DNA from: Phragmites australis
Taxonomy: Eukaryota > Streptophyta > Magnoliopsida > Poales > Poaceae
NCBI RefSeq assembly: GCF_958298935.1
Contig: NC_084924.1
Coordinates: 27,439,819 to 27,503,818, forward strand
Length of the DNA: 64,000 bases
Direction of reading: 5' to 3'
In this document: piece by piece, positions 55,348 to 64,000 of the stretch
How positions within the stretch are numbered: the first letter of the stretch is position 1
Layout: each line of letters opens with the position of its first letter
Program-made: the position numbers and the translations under genes
The notes under the pieces: generated by a model
Seen by the model: the letters and a program-made list of their open reading frames with translations, nothing else
The model's database searches: none
What the model was told of the DNA's origin: nothing

Positions 55348-58300
55348 TATCACGTCCCAAATCCGAAATCACATAATTAAGCATAATTATGCTTCTTAAA
55401 TATTATGTTTAATTTTGTGTGATTTTGTTTTGTAACTATAAAGCAATTCGTTTAAAGTCATTCGGATGAGAGAAACTAATTAAAGAGAGAAAAGAGTAGA
55501 AATCGCATTGAAAATACCTCCTTTCTCTAGCAAATGGGGCCCACATGTGGGCCAACCACCCCACACCTCTCTCTAAGTGGGGAGCTCACTCACTCTCACC
55601 CTCCCTCACTCCCCACGCCTCCCACCCATGCAGCAGCTACTGCTGCTCCCTTTTTCCCTCTCAAGCTCTCTCCATTCCTCCCTCAAATCCGCCCACAAGA
55701 ACTTGGACTCGAGGTGAGTATGTGGTACCATCGCGATCCTTAGCTCATAAGCTTCATATCCCTCCAATTCGTTTGCTCTTTCTCGAAAGATTTGAGCCGG
55801 ATTTGATGTGTTTTGGTGTTCTTGGTTGAAGCACAAGGAACATCGGAGTTCTTCGATTTCCCTCTGCTTCCTCCTTCACCCGGCGGTCCCCAACCTCGGC
55901 AAAGCGTCTTGGGTGAGTCTCCTAGACTCCCATGGCATGGATGCATGAATTGGTGGGTCGAAATCTAAGAACTTGGAGCTAGGGTTGAAGTTCATGAGTT
56001 CTTGATGTTTTGGTAGCAATAGCCAAGTTTTGGTCGATTTCGGCTTATGCGTGTGGTCCTATGCGGTAGATGAGATCAAGATGATAATCTAGGTCTAAAT
56101 CCCCACACCAAAGGTCACCGGAATGGTCGTCGATGAGCTCACCAAGTTCCTCCGGCTACATACAGTGGTCTGACCGCGTTTCTTGGCAGTCTGACCGCCA
56201 TTCCAGGGGTCCGACCGCCCCTCGGGCCGGTCTGACCGCCAGAACCCAAACCTCTTTGTTCGTCAGTGGTCTAACCATGATTTTCAGTGATCTAACCATG
56301 ACTCCCGGTGGTCTGACCGCTCCTGTTGGCGTTCTAACCGCGGCCACTCAGACAGAACCGTTTTCAACACAATTTACTGTTGGCTAAAACTTGTAAAATT
56401 CATAATAAATTCTCTGTAGCTCCAAAAATTATGAAACTAATTTTTTTGGTTTCATAATAATATACTCTACCTATTAAAAATTTCCCTGCCTATTAAATAA
56501 TTAATTAAAATTTTGAGATTAATTAATTAGGTTGAGGCTTCGTTAATTCACCATTAATTCTTTACAAGTCCAAAATTAGCGAAACCAATTTTGCTAGTTT
56601 CCTTATTACGTTTTATAACTAAGAAAAATGTTTTCATGCTTTATATGGTATATTTTATGAAAATTCATCATATGCATATTGTAGCATGTATTATTGCATT
56701 TCACTCATGCTCATCATTGCATGCGCTTTTCTTTAGCGAACAAGGAGCTGTAGTGTGATACGACCGTGGTTGAAGACGAATCTAATCTTCTAGATTTTTG
56801 TGAGTGTTGCTTGGGTAATTATAGGCAGCTACCTGAGCAGCAAGGCAAGCAACTAAGCATATTGCACCTTTGTTCAATTGAATGAAGTCTAAAATTTATG
56901 GACTATGCTTATGTATGTTTGCATGTGTCTAGTCGAGATCGGGTACAAGTGGGTAGATCGTATGTTGAATGCATTACTTCTACCTTGAATTGTTGTTCAT
57001 CCTTTCCTTGTCGCCTTGAGTATGTTGTTGGTGTCTAGATTACAAGTTAAATCGAAATGTTTAGCAATGCATAGGTCATTCGGTAGAAGTCGAGCGGTGA
57101 ATTGTTTCATCGTTCGCGAGTATAGGCGTTATTTACTTTCGTAATGATCACAATGTTGGATATGGGTTGATGATGGTTGGATGAGTGGTTGAGTATGAGA
57201 CGAGATGTGGGCGGTGTTAGGGGTGTTATCTGCTCCGGAGGAAAGTTCTGGGGGTAGGTCGAGAGAGGAACCTAGACACCGTAGACTGCTTGCGTCGTTT
57301 AAGCACCGATCGTCGGTATAGTCAGAGCACTTACATTACTCACCACATACCGATCTAATGGTAAGGCGAGCCGAATACCTCTATAGCTATGATTATTTGG
57401 AGGTGAATATTGACGATGTGAGCGGACGGGCTTGTAAGAGATGCTAGTTTTCTCCAGGAGTAGTTCTAGTACCTCTGCACCGAGCAATGCATGATCTAAA
57501 TGGTTGGCACTTATTGGAAAAGGTTGACATGAGTACCCCTTATATGGATCTGTGTGGTCATCCAAGCTGATGGTCCTCAAGTTGTGTAGGTCCAGGAGTA
57601 TCCCCTGCAGGGGTAAAAATATTTTAAAATGCCGCGTTTTTGGTCATGAGCATGCTTCTGTCCATCTACATCGGTCGTAGAGTTTTCGCTTGTGGTTGAT
57701 GGTTGGATATGTGAGAGATGGTTGAGTTGGTCTTTGTTACATGTATGTTCATAATGGTTTCAATTATTTATGTTTAGTTGGTTATGGCAGAGTAGAGTTA
57801 TGTTGTTATTAGTTAAGTTAATTACTCACATCTATGTGTCTAGGTTGCTTAACGCTTATGTTTAACTTAACCATATAGCTTTTCCTTGCTAATGGCTCAA
57901 TGCATAATCGTTGGAGTTGAGCTATGTATATGTGCTATATATGATTTAAGTCTTGCGAGTATCTTCGTATTCATGCCTGCGTTTTCAGGTGCTGCTGGTG
58001 AGGCAGAGCCAATGTTTGGCTACTTCGTGCCTGCTCTCGAAGGTCATGCTTTTGGGGTGGAGCCTAAGGGCATATGGCTCCACTCTCTTTTGTTGTATAG
58101 GTTTATGTTTCCGCTGCGTAGATGTTGTTATCTTTTGATGTAAATTGTTGAAAATGGTTGCATGTTAAAGACTTGCAATATAAATTTAATTACTCGCTCT
58201 TTATTAAGCTATGTTGTGATGTATTATGTTGCAAGACATGTGTTCCGATCTTGGGCACGAAACACGTGTCGGGACTACCGGGATAGTATTCTGGTTAATC

Positions 58301-58370
58301 GTTGAAGCCTTGATTATGGAAATAATCGACTTAATAATTAATTAGAATACTATTTGGACGGTTCATCACA
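55348..58370 (+). mobile_element. Solo LTR, 3023 bp, with perfect 5-bp TSD
   Basis: The unit starts TATCACGTCCCAAATCC (first dinucleotide altered from TG) and ends GGTTCATCACA. It is flanked by TTTCC at 55343-55347 and 58371-58375. It lies just downstream of the copia RNase H remnant. A region at 56160-56345 repeats GGTCTGACCGCC-type words. No coding domains are seen. The start resembles that of the large solo LTR at 26851, suggesting related Ty3/gypsy families with ~3-kb LTRs. Confidence 0.9.
56162..56345. repeat. Array of (G/A)GTCTGACCGCC words
   Basis: About eight diverged copies of TGGTCTGACCGC or TGATCTAACCATG occur at 15-30 bp spacing inside the solo LTR. Each is a short interrupted palindrome (GGTC...GACC). 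Confidence 0.75.
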
Positions 58371-58945
58371 TTTCCTTCACTAAGTGTGCATAATGATTAA
58401 TGAAAGGCAAACTATAATGAGTACCATAATAAGGGAATATGATTGCATGCATATATAAACTCCCAAATACCAGAAATAATAACACATATTGAGGTGAATT
58501 ATTATACTATAGATAATAGGGGTTTCATTGATAATTAGACAGTCACTGTAACTACATTTCCTTGGTATTGTACTTTTGCCGAGTGTGGAATAATGATATT
58601 AGCTACTCGATCAAGTGAGAGAATGTTAGACTCATATATGTGACCTTTGGCTAAGTTAACCTATTAATGAAGGACAACATTACTTAATTAAATGATTAAG
58701 CTATCATAAAGGGTTACTTGGTAATTATTCTTGTAATTGGGGTCTAAACGCATAATAGTTAGGTCCCAGATCATATTAACACTACATAAAGAGAGGGTTG
58801 CATGCTATAACCTAATTTTTTTGTTATTAAGTGGTAAGAAAAACCCTAACAACACTCCTATCTCTAAATTCAATCTGGAGAGCGCTTTGACTGATCTGAA
58901 TACTAGCCAAATGGAGGAGGGCGTCCACAGGGACATTGAAGGTAC
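58371..58945. other. AT-rich retroelement tail between the solo LTR and CACTA element
   Basis: Probably the 3' remainder of the copia element whose RNase H lies at 55015-55239, because removing the solo LTR and one TSD copy makes the two sides continuous. No frame or terminus was identified. Confidence 0.4.
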
Positions 58946-59039
58946 TACTACAAAAGCTATTTTTCGAGACACTTAGGTTTCATTTCTACAGGGAGTTTAT
59001 ATGACAAATTGTCCGAGTAGTAGGCTGCGGCCCCGTGCG

Positions 59040-59340
59040 ATTTTGGGCCACGTGTGAAAATTAATTTTTATAGGCGGTTCCTTATATGAACCACCTATGA
59101 AAATAGCTTCATTTCTACATACTGTTGACATAAGGAACCGCTTGTGAAAATAGTTTTCACAGGCGGTTCCTTATGTGAACCGCCTATGAAAATGGACTCT
59201 ATTATCACAGACGATTCACCTAAGGAACTGTTAGTGAAAATGCTTCATTTTCATAGACGGTTCCTTATGTCAACCACCTATAAAAATTAGTTTATTTTCA
59301 CAGGCGGTTCCTTATGTAAACCATCTATTATAATCTCTCC
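59040..59340. repeat. Left subterminal palindromic repeats of the CACTA element
   Basis: Six or more alternating copies of (T)TTCACAGGCGGTTCCTTA and TGTGAACCGCCTATGAAAAT, spaced about 40-50 bp. They match those of the first CACTA element. Confidence 0.9.
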
Positions 59341-59938
59341 ATAAACAGAGCCTCCCAGCGGGGAGTTCTATTTAGATAGAGAGCTTGTTGTGTCTGAACA
59401 ATAGAGCTCAAAGGCAGCCACAGATTTTGAAACAGAGGGTAAGATTTTGTTTTTGAATTCCTTAGAGGAGCCATCTAAGGTAAGTGTATCTCATCCCTAG
59501 CTAGCATCTTTTTGAGTTTAGATTTAGATTTAAGGCTTAATTAGAGTTTAGATGTGATCTAGAGATGCTCATGGTTCTAGCCATTTAGATAATCGAATTA
59601 GCTAAAATTTGTGGCCAATATTGATTCAATTGTGTAGATTCACATGATTCTAGCATTATATTTCAAAAATATAGCTAGAATTTAATGTTTTTTAAGCCTC
59701 TAGGAGGTTTCACCATGAATGGAAATTTTTTGATAGATCTAGATCTAAAGGGAGAGGGAGAGAGAGTAATGAATTCATATTATTTTTAGCCATAAATTTG
59801 TGCCAATGTAGATTCAATTACGTAGACATATTAGAATCATAGCAAGCCCATTTTTTCCCCATTTTTTAAAAAAATCTTTTTTATTCTGATTTTCTAATTA
59901 AGTAATTAATTTATCTAATTTTGTGGTTGAAGTTAAAG

Positions 59939-62900
59939 ATGGACAGAGTATGGATGTACGATCTGCCAAGACATGGAAAAATATACATCAAAGGACTCTC
60001 TGTTTTTATTGAAGCCGCTGAGAATGACGCTTTGACTAAGAAGTCAAAGGAAATATACTGTCCATATTCTGACTACAAGAACTAAAAATTGTGGGACAAA
60101 TCAAGCATAATCCAATCACAATTGATCTTGAGAGGTTTTGTCGAGGATTACACATGTTGGTCCAATCATGGCGGATAACATATATGCGAACCAATTGACG
60201 ATATCGCTATTGATCAAGTGAATGGTGATGATGAGGAAGTCGAAGGTAATACTAATGTTATGATAGATGGTGATACTGATTTCGAACTGGAGGAAATATT
60301 GCACCACGCTGAACCGCATGTTTTAAGGGACACGAAAGTTTTAGATAATTTCGAGGCGTTACAGAAGGCATCAAAGGAACTTTTGTATTAGGAATGGAAG
60401 GGCTATGATAAGGAGTTTACGGTGTTGCATTCGGTGCTTGAACTTTTAAGGTTGAAGGCTAGCAATGGATGGTTCGTCAAGAGTTTCTCAGATCTATTAA
60501 GTCTCTTGGCAAACATGCTTCCAAAGCATAACTCCTTGCCCACCACCACTTATCAGGCGAAGAAGCTTATCTGCCCGTTGTCATTGGATGTGCAAAAAAT
60601 ACACGTATGTCCGAACCACTGTATCCTCTACCGTAAAGAGTACGAAGCCATGATAGATGCCTAGTGTGCATGCGAGTATGTACAAGAGGAATGATAATTA
60701 TGAGGACGAAGATGCTTCCGCTAACGCGAAGAAGAAGAAGAGTAATGCTGGACGTGACGAAGAATACACTTCTTCCAACACGAAGAAGAAGAAAAGTCTT
60801 GCCATAGTGATGTGGCACCTGCCAATGATCTCCCGCTTGCAGCGTTTGTACTCGAACCATAAGGACTACGAATTGATGCGTTGGTATTCTCATAAGTGCA
60901 AGAAGGATGGTACTAAACTTTGAAACCCGCTGATACTAGCTAATGGAGAAAGTTCGATGCTATATATCCAGATTTTGCTAAAAAACCAATGAATGTAAGG
61001 TTCGCGTTGAGTACTAATGGAATGAATTCTTTCTGTGACATGAGCACCTTACATAGCACTTGGCCAGTGGTCATGGTCATCTACAACCTTCTCTATGGCT
61101 ATGCATGAAGTAGAAGTACCTTATATTATCCATTCTTATCCAAGGACTGAAACAACATGGCAATGATATAGATGTATTTTTGGAACCATTGATGGAAGAT
61201 ATGGTAAAACTGTGGAACAATGGGGTCTGGGTGTGGGATGAGTTTCGACGATAGTACTTCACGCTGAAAGCCATGATTTTTGTTACCATCAGTGATTATC
61301 CTGCCCTTTTTTCCCTATCAGAATAGGTTAAAGGGAAGCAATGATGTGTAGTGTGCTTGGATGAAACCACGTTTGTATACCTTCCGTACTCATAGAAGGT
61401 AGTGTACACACGACACCGACGATTCTTACTTAAAACTCACATATACCGCAAGATAAAAAAATATTTTGACAGCACGATTGAGCAAGGTACTGGCCCAAAA
61501 TATCGCAGCAGGGCACTAGTGTTTGAAATTGTCAAGAGCATCAAGGTTGTTTTTGGGAAGCCGCCGAAGGGTAAAAAGAGGAAGAAAAGTGAGACACCGA
61601 CCGATATGTTGTGGAAGAATATGCCAATTTTCTTTAAGTATTTGCCCTACTGGAAAGACTTGGACGTTATCCACAACATAGATGTCATGCATGTTGAGAA
61701 GAATGTGTGTGATAGCATCATTGGCCTCTTACTGGACATACCGGGCAAGATAAGGGATGGAATCAAGTTACGTAAGGACTTGGTGCATTTTAAAATCAGG
61801 TTAGAGCACCCGAAGGCACACTAAATGGGAAATATTATCTTCCTTCGGCTAGCTATTCTCTGACACATGAGGAGAAAAAGGTACTGTGCAAGTGCTTACG
61901 TGGGGTGAGAATCCCAACTCGTTACTCATCTAACATCAAGAAACTAGTCTTGATGAAAGATTTGAAGCTAATCGACATGAAGTCTCACAGTTGTCTTGTG
62001 ATGATGACGCAGATGCTCCCTATTGCAACCAGGGGTATCAAGCCGGGATACATAAAGGTGGTCATCACACAATTGTGTTACTTCTTCAATGCAATTGCTC
62101 AGAAGGTGATCGATGCTGAAAAACTGGGTGCTCTACATAGTTACTTTGTAAAGACTCTGTACCAACTGAGATGTGCTTCCCTCCATCCTTTTTCAATGTT
62201 ATGGTACACCTCTTGGTTCACATCGTGAATGAGATAATTGCATTGGACCTTATATTCTTACATCAGATATATGCGCTCGAGTTGTACATGGGCATTCTCA
62301 AGGGCTATGTACGAAATCGTGCTCACCTAGAAGGTTCCATGATCAAGGGCTACAGTACTGAGGAAGTCATTGAGTATTGCATCGATTATATAAAAGATGC
62401 AAAACCGATTGGTGTACCTGTATCTCGACATGATGGGAGGTTGTCTGGGAGAGGGACCAAAGAAAAGAAAAGATTCATCGATCATGATTATAAAGCAGTA
62501 GAAGAAGCATATTTCACCATATTGCAGTAGCTCTAGATAGTGGCATCATATGTCAAGCAACACCTAAATGAGTTTCACACAGAAAATCAAGGCCGCTCAT
62601 ATGATTGGATCTTGAAAGAGCACAAATGTCACTTCGCCACATGGTTCAAGAACCAAAACCTTCTAGATGATGAATTTGTAGATAAAAAAATGTGAATATG
62701 TTGGCTTGTGGCTGGCCCATAAAGTTTAGTTACGTCATGGCAAACATATGACATTAATGGGTACATGTTTTATACCAAAGCAAAGGACAAGAAGAGCACG
62801 GCCCAAAACAACGGTATTTGGATAGAAGCCTATGACACAACAGGGGAAAAGATCACCTACTATTGGTTCATAGATGAAACATGAGAACTCGACTATGGAG

Positions 62901-63277
62901 TGAATTTGCAGATCCCCGTCTTTTGGTGCAAATGGGTCAAATACACCCAAATGACGTGACGGTGGACAACTACAGGTTCACAATTATCGACCTCAGCATT
63001 ATAGGCTATAAAGATGACCCATGGGTACTCGTTGATCATGTCACACAAGTTTCTATATAATCGACCCCGCGAATGAAAATAAGCATGTAGTTGTTGTCGA
63101 AAAATAAGAATTGTCAGAGTTGAGAATGTAGAGGATGAGAAAGAATATAATCAGTTTGATGACATGTTGTCTTTTGGAGATCCATAAAAGATCAAACTTG
63201 TAGAAACAACCCTCGATAGATCTGTGATGCCCTATATGCGCCTTGATGATGTAGGGAAAATAGTTCAAGGCAAATAG
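59939..63277 (+). pseudogene. CACTA transposase (tnp2/TNPD-like), multiply disrupted
   Basis: The start MDRVWMYDLPRHGKIYIKGL matches the transposase-associated domain of plant CACTA elements. A transposase_21-like region follows: the best part (61402-61824) has KYLPYWKDLDVIHNIDVMHV and KNVCDSIIGLLLDIPGK. Next come a DUF4218-like region (61905-62530: LVVHIVNEI-type, LYMGILKGYVRNRAHLEGSM, DGRLSGRG) and a DUF4216-like region (about 62740-63030: INGYMFYTKAKDKKS, GVNLQIPVFWCKWV). Domain order is as in intact En/Spm relatives. Stops and frameshifts are frequent (for example TAA after SDYKN at 60083), so the product is not functional. Confidence 0.88.
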
Positions 63278-63549
63278 TGTCATGTTATGCAAATTATATT
63301 CCAATGTGACAGAACCTAAAATTTGTATAAATTTAGGATAAGCTTTATTTATATCGATGACTTGTATGCATGATGTAAGAATATGATTTAATTTATATCA
63401 AGGGCATGTATGGAGTAATAATATACTTTAATTTATATTTAGGGCATGTATTAACTAAGTAGCATAATATGTAATAGAAGAATATTTCTCAGAAAAAATA
63501 AAACAAAATAATCAGTGTCAGTTCTAGGTAAAATCCAGCATTGATACGT

Positions 63550-64000
63550 TTGCACAGGCAGTTGACCTAAGAAACCACATGTGGAAATGCATTTCCATAG
63601 GCATTCTATAAATATATCCTGCGCGAGGCCTCGAAAACCCTAGCCCATTAAAAAAAATTGCCCATGCCGCCAGGCTGCCCAAGTTAACTGCGCCCTCTTC
63701 CTCCGTTCGCTGCGCCCTCTGCCTCCGACATCCGTTCTACCAACGTCCGCCGTCGCACACTCTCCCTTCCCAACGAGGAGCCACCCCGTGACGCCACCGC
63801 CCCCGACGAGGTGAGGCCACACCACACCCCGTCCCCCCATGAAGGAGGACCGCATCGCACCGCTGCCGCCATCGAGGAGGAGCCACCTGAGCCACCACCA
63901 CCCCAGATGCCGACGCCGAGGACCACCGAGGAGGAGCCGCTCAGTCGCTCGCACACCTTCTTCATCCCGTCACTGACGTCGCCTTGGAGAAGCATGAGTC
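63550..64000 (+). other. Promoter and start of a second CACTA gene, cut by the window edge
   Basis: Subterminal-type repeats (CAGGCAGTTGACCTAAG at about 63555) are followed by a TATAAATA box at 63607-63614. A GC-rich frame on the plus strand then reads NEEPPRDATAPDEVRPHH and EEEPPEPPPPQMPTPRTTEE to the edge. The position fits the second gene of CACTA elements. The start codon and product cannot be fixed. Confidence 0.45.

Larger units (their letters stand above)
58946..64000 (+). mobile_element. CACTA (En/Spm) element, left end present, right end outside the window
   Basis: The left terminus reads TACTACAAAAGCTATTTTTC then GAGACACTTAGGTTTCATTT, nearly the same as the right end (minus strand) of the CACTA element at 15257. 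AACCGCCTGTGAAAA-type subterminal repeats fill 59040-59340. A decayed tnp2-type transposase gene follows in the forward direction, then a second group of repeats (63550-63600) and the start of a further gene. The trinucleotide before the terminus is TAC. Confidence 0.85.

Overview
The window looks like nuclear DNA of a grass (Poaceae, probably panicoid). The basis is intron-rich genes with GC-rich first exons, a Stowaway-type MITE, En/Spm (CACTA), hAT and L1 elements, and LTRs full of ACCGG/CCGGT half-palindromes. No database search was possible; family names rest on motifs read directly.

Layout. 1-4.3 kb: LTR fragments. 4.8-4.95 kb: a 48-bp tandem array. 5801-9877: a complete hAT transposon with an intact 719-aa transposase, matching TIRs, an 8-bp target-site duplication (TSD) with one mismatch, GC-rich subterminal arrays and a second, BED-finger-only reading frame. 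10.6-19.6 kb: a broken CAP10/Rumi-type O-glucosyltransferase gene. Its two exons are separated by an apparent ~7.4-kb intron holding a CACTA element with a Ulp1-type protease gene, an L1 LINE with a 15-bp TSD, and a small hAT relative. 19,965-25,605: an apparently intact 13-exon metallophosphoesterase gene (Cdc1/PGAP5 type, 526 aa). 26,851-30,078: a 3.2-kb solo LTR. 30,265-30,822: a third hAT family member. 32,923-40,952: a pol-less copia-type element with both LTRs, which contains a 1.48-kb solo LTR. 42,192-48,000: an apparently intact 11-exon trimethylguanosine synthase gene (TGS1-like, 633 aa, WW domain). 48.3-49.0 kb: two MITEs. 50.1-55.0 kb: a degenerate LTR element with a plant-transposon-protein ORF, split by an inverted LTR. 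55.0-55.3 kb: a copia RNase H end. 55,348-58,370: a 3.0-kb solo LTR. 58,946 to the right edge: a second CACTA element of the same family as the first, with a decayed tnp2-type transposase gene.

Only two host genes look functional, both on the minus strand. One is predicted to act on phosphoester groups in the secretory pathway, the other to hypermethylate RNA caps in the nucleus. The rest is nested transposon sequence in which three solo LTRs with perfect 5-bp TSDs show loss by LTR-LTR recombination. The observation that most deserves follow-up is the hAT family: one two-gene autonomous element and two short relatives, all sharing TIRs and near-perfect 8-bp TSDs.
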